Assembly: GCA_031359995.1 (NCBI GenBank)
Contig: JANMAT010000040.1
Span: 1-33,117 of the forward strand
Reading direction: 5' to 3'
DNA length: 33,117 bases
From: JANMAT01 sp031359995
Lineage (GTDB): Bacteria; Actinomycetota; Acidimicrobiia; Acidimicrobiales; Ilumatobacteraceae
The translations under genes and the position numbers were made by a program. The stretch's first letter is position 1. Each line of letters starts with the position of its first letter. This document shows positions 6,095 to 13,470 of this stretch, one piece after another. The notes beneath the pieces were generated by a model. It did no database searches and was not told the origin of the DNA. It saw only the letters and a list, made by a program, of their open reading frames with translations.

Positions 6095-6313
6095 GTGAGC
6101 GAGCTAGTCGGAGCCCAGGAGATCGCCGATCGCCTCGATGTCGGCCGCCCCCAGGTCCACAAGTGGCGCGAGCGACACGCCGACTTTCCGCAACCGGTCG
6201 CTGCGCTCGGGGGCGCTGGCGGCCGGGCCGGCTTCCTCGTCTGGGCGTGGCCTGACGTCGAGCGCTGGGCTCGGGCGACTCGGCGGTATCCGCCCAAGTC
6301 CGACGACAGCTGA
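6095..6313 (+). CDS. AlpA/Xis-like HTH DNA-binding protein, 72 aa
   Basis: The GTG at 6095 is preferred because GGAGAAT ends 4 nt before it; ATG at 6077 is possible. The protein opens MSELVGAQEIADRLDVGRPQ, a MerR-type winged helix-turn-helix (helix, turn, recognition helix with VHKWRERHADFPQPVA). It ends with the VWAWPDVERWARATRRYP wing and helix. Proteins of this shape in phage and AICE control regions act as excision factors or repressors. It is divergent from the transfer operon, with the palindromic operator between, so it is the natural candidate to bind those sites; that pairing is inferred. Confidence 0.8.
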   Translation: MSELVGAQEIADRLDVGRPQVHKWRERHADFPQPVAALGGAGGRAGFLVWAWPDVERWARATRRYPPKSDDS

Positions 6314-6428
6314 ATCGAGCACGTCACCCCCACCTCGCGCTGCGAACTGCCGCCGCTCGACTCACCCGTTGACCCCACGGGGCCGACCGGCCATGCTCAA
6401 GCCCGTCCAGGGCGAGACGGGAGACCCG

Positions 6429-6893
6429 ATGCGACCACTGGGGTGGTTCCTCATTGTGCTGGGCTTGGTGGTCGGCGCCGGTCTCTGGCTCGTACCAACC
6501 GAGGTATCCGTGCTTGGTACGACCGGTTCGTGCGGCGCCCCGATCCTGCGGGTAGTCGACGACAACCAGAACGGCGTTCCGGAGGAAGACGCGTTCAATC
6601 TCCGTCAGACGTGCCACGACCGATCCGTTACCCGCCTCACTCTTGGCGTCGTTCTTGGGGGCATCCTCGGACTCTCCGGGATCGTCTTCGCTCTCGCTGG
6701 CGGAGGCACACCTTTGGTGATTGCCGTCCCAGCTGCGGCGCCGAGCGTGAGTTCAGCAACCGCCATCGCGGCCCCGACCGCGCCCGCCGGCTGGTACTCG
6801 GACCCGTGGGGTCACGCCGCATTGCGATGGTGGGATGGCACCCAGTGGGGCCCGCAAATCCACAACGGCTCGAGCGCAGGTCCAGCCAGTTAG
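6429..6893 (+). CDS. DUF2510-domain membrane protein, 154 aa
   Basis: The ATG at 6429 has GGGAG six nt upstream. An N-terminal TM helix (about 5-20, WFLIVLGLVVGAGLWLVP) leads to an extracytoplasmic loop with two cysteines (SCGAP and RQTCHD) that could pair. A second TM follows (LTLGVVLGGILGLSGIVFAL), then an Ala/Pro linker and a C-terminal DUF2510 motif (GWYSDPWGHAALRWWDGTQW, about 127-146). DUF2510 is a short Trp-rich module common on actinobacterial membrane proteins, of unknown function. It is accessory cargo of the element, same strand as the HTH gene; 115 bp separates them. Confidence 0.7.
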   Translation: MRPLGWFLIVLGLVVGAGLWLVPTEVSVLGTTGSCGAPILRVVDDNQNGVPEEDAFNLRQTCHDRSVTRLTLGVVLGGILGLSGIVFALAGGGTPLVIAVPAAAPSVSSATAIAAPTAPAGWYSDPWGHAALRWWDGTQWGPQIHNGSSAGPAS

Positions 6894-7000
6894 TCGCGCG
6901 CGGTCCCCCTTCCGTTCTTCGCTGGGTGCCCAGCACCTGACCCATGCGTCGGATGCGCACCACACGCCCTGCGCACGGTACGTGCTCATACCGTTCACTC

Positions 7001-7522
7001 ATGGCACGAGGCCGCGGGCGTAGACGCTCCCGACGCGAGGGACGACAGCACCAACGCCACCACGCCGACGGCGTGGGGCGACGGTTCCATCACTTGCCGC
7101 ACACCTTCGCCGGCTGGGCCCTCGCCGGTACCGTCTCGCTCGTCGGGCTCGGTGCCGTCGCCAGCGCAGTCAACGGCCCGCAAACGGTGCCAACACTGAC
7201 TACCGCGCCAGCCGCGGTCACCTCGACTCGGGCGCCGTTCCCCCCGACGCCTGGCACCCGCCCGGCAGCTACCACCACGGCGACCACCCAAGCCCGCACA
7301 ACGCCGGCCACGCGACCACCCGCGACGAGCCCACCGATCACTCGCCCACCGGCGACTCCGACGTCGCGGTTCTCGATCCCGACGACCGCGCTATCCCCCG
7401 GCTACCCGGCCAACGCGACTGCTGAGTGCACAGACGGGACGATCTCGTACTCAGCGCACCGGTCGGGGACCTGTTCCCATCACGGCGGCGTCGCGCATTG
7501 GATCAACCGTCCGCCGTCGTAG
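7001..7522 (+). CDS. Exported DUF3761-domain protein, 173 aa
   Basis: The ATG at 7001 is chosen because TACCGT stands 6 nt before it (leaderless pattern) and the upstream extension looks non-coding. A very basic start (MARGRGRRRSRREGRQHQ), with many Arg/His, precedes a hydrophobic segment (FAGWALAGTVSLVGLGAVAS). A long Thr/Pro/Ala linker follows and then a C-terminal DUF3761-type end: ATAECTDGTISYS, then HRSGTCSHHGGVAHW, with two cysteines and a His pair. This module occurs on small secreted proteins and lipoproteins; its role is unknown. Probably anchored or secreted with the domain outside the cell. Confidence 0.7.
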   Translation: MARGRGRRRSRREGRQHQRHHADGVGRRFHHLPHTFAGWALAGTVSLVGLGAVASAVNGPQTVPTLTTAPAAVTSTRAPFPPTPGTRPAATTTATTQARTTPATRPPATSPPITRPPATPTSRFSIPTTALSPGYPANATAECTDGTISYSAHRSGTCSHHGGVAHWINRPPS

Positions 7523-7582
7523 GAGTCAACCGCCAGTCGTGCGAGACAGAGGGGCGAAAATGGAAGGTAGGCGGGCTCGCAA

Positions 7583-7606
7583 GCCTCCACCTCTTGAGGT
7601 GCAGGC
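7583..7606. repeat. Imperfect inverted repeat in a 282-bp gene-free stretch
   Basis: GCCTCCACCTC and GAGGTGCAGGC face each other around TT, with one mismatched pair. It lies 60 bp after the DUF3761 stop and before a convergent gene, so it may help terminate transcription, although no T-run follows. The rest of 7523-7804 shows no convincing gene. Confidence 0.3.
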
Positions 7607-7804
7607 CATGTCGATGATGTCGCGGCGGCCGTGCCCGGGCCGTCAAGGCCAAGCCACACGTGGTGCGCTTCGCGCAGCCTTGACCGCCCTAGCCGCGGAT
7701 CACGACGCACCATCCCTGCACAATCCGTGACGACTGCGTCACGCTGCAGCGAACGACGCGCGCTGGAGGGCGCCGCCATCGATCGCGTGTCCGAGGCGGT
7801 ACCG

Positions 7805-8593
7805 CTATGGCTTGTTCGCCTCGATCAGACACGCCGCATATGTCGTGCCGATCAGATTGAATGGCGCGATCGCCTCATTGGCCGCCAGATCGTCGTGGCT
7901 GATCACGGCGCTCTGATCCAGCTTCGGATCGCCGATCGTGAAGGCGGTCGGATTCGACTCGATCTGAAGAGGCACGTCGCGTAGGTCCTTCACCACCATC
8001 GGCAGGGTGAAGTTGGTCAGAACGTTCCAGCATGCGAGTGCCCCGTTGCGGCCGCGACGACTCTGGCACGCCAATGACCACGGCGGCACGAACGGCTGCC
8101 CGATCTGCTCGAGCGTGTCGTGGTGTCGGTTGATGGTCAGCTTGACCCTCGGATCGGTGGAGTCCGGCGGCAAGTGGGCCAGCGCCAGATTCACGTATTG
8201 CAGCGCTAGCTGGCGTGCTGCTTCCACCGTGGTTGCCGCCTGCTGTTCGTAGGCCGCCGTCAACTCGGCCTCGCACGTAGGCGGCTCGGTCGACGGTTCA
8301 GTCGCCGGCGGCGCAGGGGTGGCAGGCTCCGTCGTGCTGAGCTGAATTGGCGGGCCGACCACAATGGCCACCGAACTCGAGTCGGCACTGTCCTCGACAC
8401 TCGCTACCGGCGACGCCGTGTTGTTCCCCGGCTGCGTTGCGCTCTGCCGGCCAAGCGACCAGGCACCAACGGCTACCGCGGTGCAGAAGAGGACGAGGAC
8501 GGCGACGCCGACGATCCAGCGGCGTCGGTGGCCCGCAGAGGACCCGCTCCCACCGTGCCCTGTCGGCGGGGGCGGGATCGGCGGCGGCAGCAC
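7805..8593 (-). CDS. Membrane-anchored hypothetical protein, 262 aa
   Basis: The start is GTG at 8593. The cytoplasmic start is Pro-rich (PPPIPPPPTGHGGSG), followed by one TM helix (about 27-47, WIVGVAVLVLFCTAVAVGAW) and a Ser/Thr/Pro linker. The folded domain (about 105-262) has four cysteines (TCEAEL, ACQSRR, ACWNV, ACLIE), which could form disulfides outside the cell. The Pro-rich reading continues upstream to an in-frame TAG without any start, so the N-terminus may be shortened. No family recognised. Single TM, linker and Cys-containing outer domain resemble actinobacterial surface proteins; function unknown. Confidence 0.6.
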   Translation of the reverse strand: MLPPPIPPPPTGHGGSGSSAGHRRRWIVGVAVLVLFCTAVAVGAWSLGRQSATQPGNNTASPVASVEDSADSSSVAIVVGPPIQLSTTEPATPAPPATEPSTEPPTCEAELTAAYEQQAATTVEAARQLALQYVNLALAHLPPDSTDPRVKLTINRHHDTLEQIGQPFVPPWSLACQSRRGRNGALACWNVLTNFTLPMVVKDLRDVPLQIESNPTAFTIGDPKLDQSAVISHDDLAANEAIAPFNLIGTTYAACLIEANKP

Positions 8594-8669
8594 ACGGGGA
8601 CCGTATGCGGGAGGTCCAAGCCCTGGCGGTGCCCAGCGCTATGGCCCTGCGGCCTATGCCGTCACCCGC

Positions 8670-9125
8670 TCATTCCTCCAAGTACGCACCCGCCAGGCGG
8701 TCGAGCTCGTCGAGCGCCCTGGCAACAGCTGGGCTGGCAGGGATCGGCCGCTGCTTGTAGAACCGGACGTAGACCGGCCCACCACCGTACTCTGCGAGTT
8801 CGGCCAAGATGCCGGCGTAGGCCATGGGCAGCTGCAACGTCATGGTCGGCGATGGCATGACCGAGCCCTGCGTGATGGTGCCAAGGGCGTCGGCAATGTG
8901 CACGAACTCATCGCCGATCTCGTCCCACGACTTGCGATCGGAGCGCATGAACTCGATCCGCGCAGCCTTGATCGCGGCGTCAACCTGACGACGGGAGGCG
9001 TCGTGATCGACGAGACCCCCGGCCACAGCTCTCTCCGCACGCCGAGCACGGGTTCGTTGCTGGCCTGCAGCCGTGCGTGTGCCGTGCTTGGTGCTCTCCT
9101 CGCTGGTCTTCCTGCTTCGTGTCAT
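8670..9125 (-). CDS. Hypothetical protein, 151 aa
   Basis: The ATG at 9125 has GGAGG at ribosome-binding distance and is far better supported than the longer upstream frame, which crosses the repeat array. The first 45 residues are basic and Thr/Arg-rich (MTRSRKTSEESTKHGTRTAA), perhaps a DNA-contacting tail. The remainder is helical and acidic (WDEIGDEFVHIADALGTI; YAGILAELAEYGGG; ARALDELDRLAGAYLEE). No known family. It precedes the 262-aa membrane gene on the same strand, 76 bp away, and follows the repeat array that may contain its promoter. Confidence 0.6.
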   Translation of the reverse strand: MTRSRKTSEESTKHGTRTAAGQQRTRARRAERAVAGGLVDHDASRRQVDAAIKAARIEFMRSDRKSWDEIGDEFVHIADALGTITQGSVMPSPTMTLQLPMAYAGILAELAEYGGGPVYVRFYKQRPIPASPAVARALDELDRLAGAYLEE

Positions 9126-9248
9126 GGTCCGCCTCCGTAGCCGACTGGGTGGTTGATGGGATGTCCGGGGGGTCGTGCACCCCGTCGTCGCTTCACGGAC
9201 TGGCCTCACGGTCTGGGGCGCGGTCCGGTTGGTCAAACTCGGATGCGT

Positions 9249-9260
9249 ACGTGCGCACGT
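9249..9260. repeat. Perfect 12-bp palindrome ACGTGCGCACGT
   Basis: It lies 12 bp before the first copy of the 16-bp repeat array, in the same gene-free stretch, so the two may be parts of one control or origin site. Confidence 0.4.
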
Positions 9261-9272
9261 GCGCCGGGCGAG

Positions 9273-9380
9273 TGTCTGACTTTGCCGAAAGCGATGTCTG
9301 ACTTTGCCGATAGAGCGTGAACTCGCCTTGATGTCCGACTTTGCCGACTTGTCATTGGCTCTCCTCGGCAAGATCAGACA
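9273..9380. repeat. Four-copy 16-bp repeat array (three direct, one inverted)
   Basis: TGTCTGACTTTGCCGA occurs at 9273-9288 and 9295-9310, and as TGTCCGACTTTGCCGA at 9332-9347. An inverted copy with two mismatches spans 9380-9365. The second and inverted copies match over 20 bp (GCGA added; 18 of 20). The unit begins TG and the inverted copy ends CA. Possible meanings: replication iterons, a multi-site operator, or a relic with IS21-like multiple terminal repeats whose transposase genes are gone. No flanking target duplication is visible. The inverted copy overlaps the end of the 250-aa gene. Confidence 0.65.
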
Positions 9381-10126
9381 TCGCGCGCCAGCCGACGTGC
9401 CCGCTCATGATCGGTTGCGACCAGTTGCTGCGCCTCGAAGTAAAGGTCGTGCACGTCCGCAGGGCTGACACCAGGCGGGGTCGCCCGGCTCACCGGCCAG
9501 GTCGCGCTGCTGCGCTCCGCGTGTAGACCGCGTGCGACCCGCTGTAGGAGCAACGCCGCCGGACGCGACATCAGCCCGAGGAACGCATACCGTCCCGTTC
9601 TACGGGCTCGCTCGCCGTCGGGCAGAGGCCAGCCCTGGGACGAGCGCCGGGTCTCGATTCCGAACTCGAGGAGCTGCGCGAGCAGTGCAACGCCGCACGC
9701 CGCCTCGACCTCAATTCCTCTCCTCCTGGCCAGGGGCACCGAGCTGAAGATGACGAGCCATCGCCCCTCGAGTCCTCCGACCAGGACCCACAGGTAGTCG
9801 CCGCCACGGCGGTTGATCCCTCGGGTAGCCGTCGCCAGCTCCTCCTGCTGAAGGCGGTCGACATAGATCACCCCAGCTCTAGCGAAGTAGGCGCCGGCGG
9901 CGTCCAGCATGAGCTGCACTCGGGTGGGTCCGCACCTGTCGCACTCGAGGTGATTGCACATCCTTGGCACGATCAGAGGGGCGCCCTCTGATCCCAGCAT
10001 GAACAGAACGGTCGTACCGCACCGATCGATTACCCCGGCGCCAAGCGCCCATGGGTCGGGCGTCGGCATCGTGCGGATTCTCTCTGGCACGTCGGAGACG
10101 TCCCGGATGGGCGGGCCGGGGCTCAT
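9374..10126 (-). CDS. Hypothetical protein with a Cys motif, 250 aa
   Basis: The ATG at 10126 has GGAG upstream; an in-frame ATG at 10069 is an alternative. Visible are MCNHLECDRCGPTRVQLMLD, which has three cysteines and a His in zinc-knuckle spacing, a beta-rich core (GDYLWVLVGGLEGRWLVIFS) and a helical end (SPADVHDLYFEAQQLVATDH). The CDRCG-x-x-R stretch recalls the cysteine cluster of rolling-circle Rep proteins, but no HUH motif is present, so Rep is not claimed. Its 3' end runs into the repeat array. Function unknown. Confidence 0.55.
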   Translation of the reverse strand: MSPGPPIRDVSDVPERIRTMPTPDPWALGAGVIDRCGTTVLFMLGSEGAPLIVPRMCNHLECDRCGPTRVQLMLDAAGAYFARAGVIYVDRLQQEELATATRGINRRGGDYLWVLVGGLEGRWLVIFSSVPLARRRGIEVEAACGVALLAQLLEFGIETRRSSQGWPLPDGERARRTGRYAFLGLMSRPAALLLQRVARGLHAERSSATWPVSRATPPGVSPADVHDLYFEAQQLVATDHERARRLARDV

Positions 10127-10275
10127 CGGCGGACTCCACGGCGATGAACCGTTGGCAGCAGGACCTTGACGCTGCGAGGTGCTTCTCGTGGCCGTCCGGT
10201 CGGGTGCGCAACATCACATGGACTAGGGGCAAGGTTCCGCACAGCGAGGTCCAGAGAGTCTGAAGTGGCACAGCG

Positions 10276-10443
10276 TCAGAGGATCGTGGAGCTGACGATT
10301 GTGGCAACGAATGCGGCCAGGTCGTCGGGCCGGAAGAGGCGACGGCTACCGATGCGGACCGACGGGACCGCGCCAGACCGGACAAGCCGGTAGAGGGACG
10401 CTCGTGAGATCCCCAACCACTGGCTCGCTTCTGTGACTGACAT
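10276..10443 (-). CDS. Excisionase-family HTH protein, 55 aa
   Basis: Start at ATG 10443; the much longer open frame upstream has shadow composition. The sequence MSVTEASQWLGISRASLYRL, then VRSGAVPSVRIGSRRLFRPD and a final helix, is the classic MerR-like excisionase (Xis/HTH_17) pattern: helix, turn, recognition helix, beta wing ending in RLFRPDDL. Such proteins bend DNA at att sites and steer integrases toward excision. It is 1.2 kb from the complete integrase and on the opposite strand, and is its likely partner. No clear ribosome site is visible. Confidence 0.7.
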   Translation of the reverse strand: MSVTEASQWLGISRASLYRLVRSGAVPSVRIGSRRLFRPDDLAAFVATIVSSTIL

Positions 10444-10564
10444 CAGCTGGGTCGTCGGCGCGACGCGGCAAGGCTCACGACACGGTGCCGTACCTACAGG
10501 CGCAGCTGATCCAACGATGGTGTCATGGCGCTCGGCAGTCGACCGACCGACAGCGGCGGCGACC

Positions 10565-10828
10565 CTAGGCACCGGTGTTCTCCTGCCGAACGGCCGACGA
10601 CCGATCGCGCACAGTGAGCCTCTCAAGGGTGTCCAACCATCGAAGGGCTGCCCCCGACCTTGGCCTGGTCGCGCCAGCCTCCCATCGCTGCAAGGTCGCC
10701 GCGTCGACGTCGATCGCGGAGGCAAGCTCGCGCTGGGTCACCAGCGCGTCCTCACGCATTCGGCGGCCTTCCCCCCGCGTCAGCTGGCGGGCTCGACTCA
10801 GTCTCGTGACGTCGGTGTTCTCTGCCAT
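10565..10828 (-). CDS. XRE-family HTH regulator, 87 aa
   Basis: ATG at 10828 (MAENTDVTRLSRARQLTRGE). Residues 25-60 hold a lambda-repressor-like HTH: MREDALVTQRELASAIDVDA, then TLQRWEAGATRPRSGAALRW, where Q-R-E-L-A is helix 2 and the T-L-Q-R-W-E-A-G stretch is the recognition helix and turn. Likely represses the integrase-side genes. The perfect 8+8 palindrome at 10871-10889 lies 43 bp upstream, between this gene and the divergent integrase operon, and is the obvious candidate binding site. Confidence 0.75.
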   Translation of the reverse strand: MAENTDVTRLSRARQLTRGEGRRMREDALVTQRELASAIDVDAATLQRWEAGATRPRSGAALRWLDTLERLTVRDRSSAVRQENTGA

Positions 10829-10870
10829 GTGTCGATCAAACCACCTCCGACTCGCAGAGCCGCTGCAATC

Positions 10871-10889
10871 CCACCAGCATCTGGTGGGC
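10871..10889. promoter_or_regulatory. Candidate operator CCCACCAG-cat-CTGGTGGG
   Basis: Perfect 8-bp arms around a 3-bp centre, midway between the XRE gene and the divergent HTH-integrase pair. TTGCAC (10921-10926), 17 bp and TTCCAT (10944-10949) follow to the right, ending 7 nt before the ATG at 10957, a possible leaderless promoter that this site could control. Confidence 0.5.
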
Positions 10890-10956
10890 GAAATCCGACG
10901 CGATCCGAATAGCCCAACTCTTGCACTTCTCGTGTATTTCTGCTTCCATCACGCAC

Positions 10957-11607
10957 ATGGGCCTCCATGGCTACGAAGACGTCCGAGTACACACGGTCGA
11001 CAACCCGCGTCGCCATAGGAGGACGGTGACCCTCCGATTCGTCGAAGCAAACCATGAGCTCGGCGAGTGGTCGGACGTCCGGAGCCTCGAGGTCGAGTTT
11101 CAGCGGGACGGAGATCGGATCAACGGCGTGCGCTCGATCAGACTCGATGTGCTCGATCGGGACAACGTGCCAGCCGCGACGCTTGGACGGTTTCCGTGGT
11201 CCACATGGCTAAAGGTGGCCGAACACCATGCGCGAGCAGGCACGTCGTTGAACACCGACCAAGACGACGGCTGGCTCTTGGTAGCCGACGTCGGGTCCGA
11301 CGACCCAGCAGTGCCAAAGTTGGCACGTGGGGCGACGTCCTCCCGGATGCAACGAGACGGCGCCCGTCCGGCTGTGCGGCCGGGCCGACGTGGTCACCCT
11401 CGGAGCTTCTACGAGGAGATCGCGAGGCGAGTGACGGAACTCGTGCAGGGCCGGGAGACCCGGCCGGCCAGAGTCATCGCGCATGAGCGACACGTCAGGG
11501 AGGACACGGCGTACGGGTGGATAAGCCAGTGCCGAGCGATGGAGCTCCTACCGGCGTCGCAGCGTCATCGCCGCCCCACCACACACGGAACGCCGCTACG
11601 ACCGTGA
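10957..11607 (+). CDS. Hypothetical protein upstream of integrase, 216 aa, possible C-terminal HTH
   Basis: The ATG at 10957 is chosen over the frame start at 10921 because a -10-like TTCCAT ends 7 nt before it. The N-terminal 120 residues are beta-rich (RTVTLRFVEANHELGEW; INGVRSIRLDVLDRDNVPA). A basic linker follows, then a C-terminal helical part: RSFYEEIARRVTELVQGRET, then RVIAHERHVREDTAYGWISQ. This resembles the resolvase-like HTH ending (helix, turn, x-T-x-x-x-W-I) on proteins encoded beside integrases of actinobacterial elements. The stop overlaps the integrase GTG (GTGA), so the two are coupled and this protein may regulate or assist integration. Confidence 0.6.
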   Translation: MGLHGYEDVRVHTVDNPRRHRRTVTLRFVEANHELGEWSDVRSLEVEFQRDGDRINGVRSIRLDVLDRDNVPAATLGRFPWSTWLKVAEHHARAGTSLNTDQDDGWLLVADVGSDDPAVPKLARGATSSRMQRDGARPAVRPGRRGHPRSFYEEIARRVTELVQGRETRPARVIAHERHVREDTAYGWISQCRAMELLPASQRHRRPTTHGTPLRP

Positions 11608-12761
11608 TCGACAAGCGCAAGACCAAGTCCGGCGAGCTCCGCTACGAGGTCCGGTACCGCGCGCCTGATGGTCGGGAGCGGTCCAAGACGTTCCGCCTGA
11701 AGAAGGACGCCGAGCAGTTCGAGCGGAGTCAACGGACCGACCTCGCCCGCGGCACGTGGGTCGACCCCCGTGGCGGCGTCATCACCTTCGACGCCTGGGC
11801 AGCCGAGTGGCTCGAGATCGATGCCACCAAGCGGGCCAAGACGCGCTGGCGCGACGAGCAGACCATCCGCAACCACCTCTCCCCCCGGCTCGGCCCGCGA
11901 CCAATCGGCACCATCAAACCGACCGACGTACAGGCCATCGTGAAGGGCTGGGTGCAAGCCGGGCTGGCGCCCTCAACGGTGCGCCGGCACTACGCGACGT
12001 TGCGCGCCATCCTCACCGCCGCCGTCAACGCTGACCTACTCGGCCGCAGCCCATGCCGTGGCGTGAAGTTGCCGAGCATCGAGAAGGCCGACCACATGGT
12101 GCTCGGACCCGACGAGGTAGCCGGCATCGCCCTCGAGGTCGGCAGCGAGTGGGCCGCACTCGTCTACGTCGGCGCCGTGCTCGGGCTTCGCTGGTCCGAG
12201 GTCGCCGCGCTCAAGGTCGGGCGCCTAGACCTTCTACGGGGCACGGTGACAGTCGCCGAGTCGCTCCACGAGGTCCGCGGCCTGGTCGTCACCGAGGCGC
12301 CGAAGTCCGGCGCGTCGCGTCGGACGTTCACGATGCCGAGCGCACTCACATCGATGCTTGCCGAGCATCTGCACCTGAACAGGCTCACCGGCGCAGACGT
12401 CGGCGCGTACGTGTTCAGCGCTTCGGACGGAAGCCCGCTCCGGTACTCGAACTGGATGGCCCGCGTGTGGAGGCCGGCGTGCGCACGGGCGGGTCTGGCC
12501 GGAGTCGGCTTCCACGACCTACGGCGGGCTGCGGCCACGGCGATGGTGGCGTCAGGTGTTGACATGAAGACCGCGCAGGAGCGGCTTGGGCACTCCGATC
12601 CGCGACTGACCCTGGGCCTGTACGCGCAGGCGACCGGCGCGGGTGACAGGGCCGCCGCGGACAAGCTGGGGGCGCACTTCATGAACCCGGCACGAGCCGA
12701 AGCTTCTGGCGCCTCTTCCACATCACGCCTCGGGGAAGCGCCGCACGACCTTCCTTCTTGA
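11604..12761 (+). CDS. int: Tyrosine site-specific integrase, 385 aa
   Basis: Catalyses integration and excision by strand exchange between att sites. GTG at 11604 overlaps the preceding stop (GTGA), a better start than the earlier in-frame one. The N-terminal arm-binding domain is KTKSGELRYEVRYRAPDGRE; a SAM-like core-binding domain covers about 60-150 (TFDAWAAEWLE; LAPSTVRRHYATLRAILTAA). The catalytic domain shows Arg196 in GLRWSE, candidate Lys234 in APKSG, His304 and Arg307 in FHDLRR, His330 in LGHSDP and nucleophile Tyr340 in LGLYAQ. All expected residues are present, so it looks active. The tRNA-Thr gene 0.7 kb downstream is the probable target. The 3' end overlaps a convergent gene by 83 bp. 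Confidence 0.93.
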   Translation: MIDKRKTKSGELRYEVRYRAPDGRERSKTFRLKKDAEQFERSQRTDLARGTWVDPRGGVITFDAWAAEWLEIDATKRAKTRWRDEQTIRNHLSPRLGPRPIGTIKPTDVQAIVKGWVQAGLAPSTVRRHYATLRAILTAAVNADLLGRSPCRGVKLPSIEKADHMVLGPDEVAGIALEVGSEWAALVYVGAVLGLRWSEVAALKVGRLDLLRGTVTVAESLHEVRGLVVTEAPKSGASRRTFTMPSALTSMLAEHLHLNRLTGADVGAYVFSASDGSPLRYSNWMARVWRPACARAGLAGVGFHDLRRAAATAMVASGVDMKTAQERLGHSDPRLTLGLYAQATGAGDRAAADKLGAHFMNPARAEASGASSTSRLGEAPHDLPS

Positions 12762-13227
12762 GGCCGTCGATCACGACGGCCATACGATCGGTCAGCGCGT
12801 TCCAGCGCTCTGGTGCTACTCGATCCTCGTTCGCGAGCGCTCCGAGCTCCTCGGCGACCGCCATCGCTGCGAGTCCAAGGTCAACCATTTCCTGTGTGTC
12901 CGCGAAGATCGTCAACTCCATGTACGCCGACGCGGCGCGTTCTAGTGACCGACTCATCTCGTCCGCGAACGACCAAGCCCTGGACGTACTCGGCGACTGC
13001 CAGCGGAATCGAGGTGACTTCCGCGGATAGACCGCTCGGAAGGTCGCTGTCGTGAGATGGAGGGCGAGCACCGCCGCCGCAAGCTGACCACACGCGATTG
13101 CGGCATGCACCGCCCGGTCGGATCCTCGCTGGCGCCAACCCACCAAGAGTGCGGCAAGGCCAGCCATCCCGGCACCTACCAAGGCACCCACAACGCCGCT
13201 TGCGAGCACCTCGTCGAGTCGGGTCAC
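12679..13227 (-). CDS. Small membrane protein beside the att site, 182 aa
   Basis: GTG at 13227 follows GGAGTGAG and puts the start just before the hydrophobic segment; the open frame continues upstream through the tRNA and cannot be real there. It opens MTRLDEVLASGVVGALVGAG with a TM helix at about 9-30, then a basic turn (WRQRGSDR) and a second weak hydrophobic part (AIACGQLAAAVLALHL). A long helical region follows (SRSLERAASAYMELTIFADT; AEELGALANEDRVAPERWNA). It resembles small one-TM proteins with a cytoplasmic coiled region. Function unknown. The last 83 bp also encode the integrase C-terminus on the other strand. Confidence 0.5.
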   Translation of the reverse strand: MTRLDEVLASGVVGALVGAGMAGLAALLVGWRQRGSDRAVHAAIACGQLAAAVLALHLTTATFRAVYPRKSPRFRWQSPSTSRAWSFADEMSRSLERAASAYMELTIFADTQEMVDLGLAAMAVAEELGALANEDRVAPERWNALTDRMAVVIDGLKKEGRAALPRGVMWKRRQKLRLVPGS

Positions 13228-13264
13228 ATGAACACTCACTCCGAGCACGGGGCACCTCGCTGGC

Positions 13265-13280
13265 GGCGCACCGGTGCGCC
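13265..13280. promoter_or_regulatory. Perfect 16-bp palindrome GGCGCACCGGTGCGCC
   Basis: Located 38 bp upstream of the membrane-protein start and about 150 bp from the tRNA end. It could be an operator for that gene or a binding site near the recombination region. The rest of 13228-13431 has no gene that I can support. Confidence 0.35.
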
Positions 13281-13431
13281 CGGACGGGACGGTACCGGGA
13301 GGGTGTGACGAGGTTGTCCGTGGTCCACCGGCGAGCGATTCGTGGCCTCTCGCGGGATGGACGCGGGATCGGCCATCTTCGCCTCTGAGACACCCATGGC
13401 GGAAACCTAGCCTGACCAGGCAAGACACCAG

Positions 13432-13470
13432 AGCCCAGAGAGGGAGTCGAACCCTCGACCTACGCATTAC
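13432..13470. other. Candidate attachment-site core in the tRNA-Thr 3' half
   Basis: Integrases of this type usually recombine within the T-arm and 3' end of a tRNA gene and keep the tRNA intact. Here the tRNA 3' end faces the element and the integrase lies 0.7 kb away. The predicted direct repeat at the other end of the element was not found in this window, so the core boundaries are inferred. Confidence 0.4.

Noticed and set aside
7583..7606. Hairpin as an intrinsic terminator
   Set aside because: No T-run on either strand and a mismatched pair in the stem; kept only as a low-confidence repeat.
7480..7779. Small readings in the gap between the DUF3761 and 262-aa genes
   Set aside because: No ribosome site, no coding bias and no recognisable motif.
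9273..9380. CRISPR array
   Set aside because: Repeats are only 16 bp, spacers are 6 and 21 bp, and one copy is inverted.
9374..10126. Second rolling-circle Rep
   Set aside because: It has a Rep-like cysteine cluster but no HUH motif or candidate tyrosine motif could be found.
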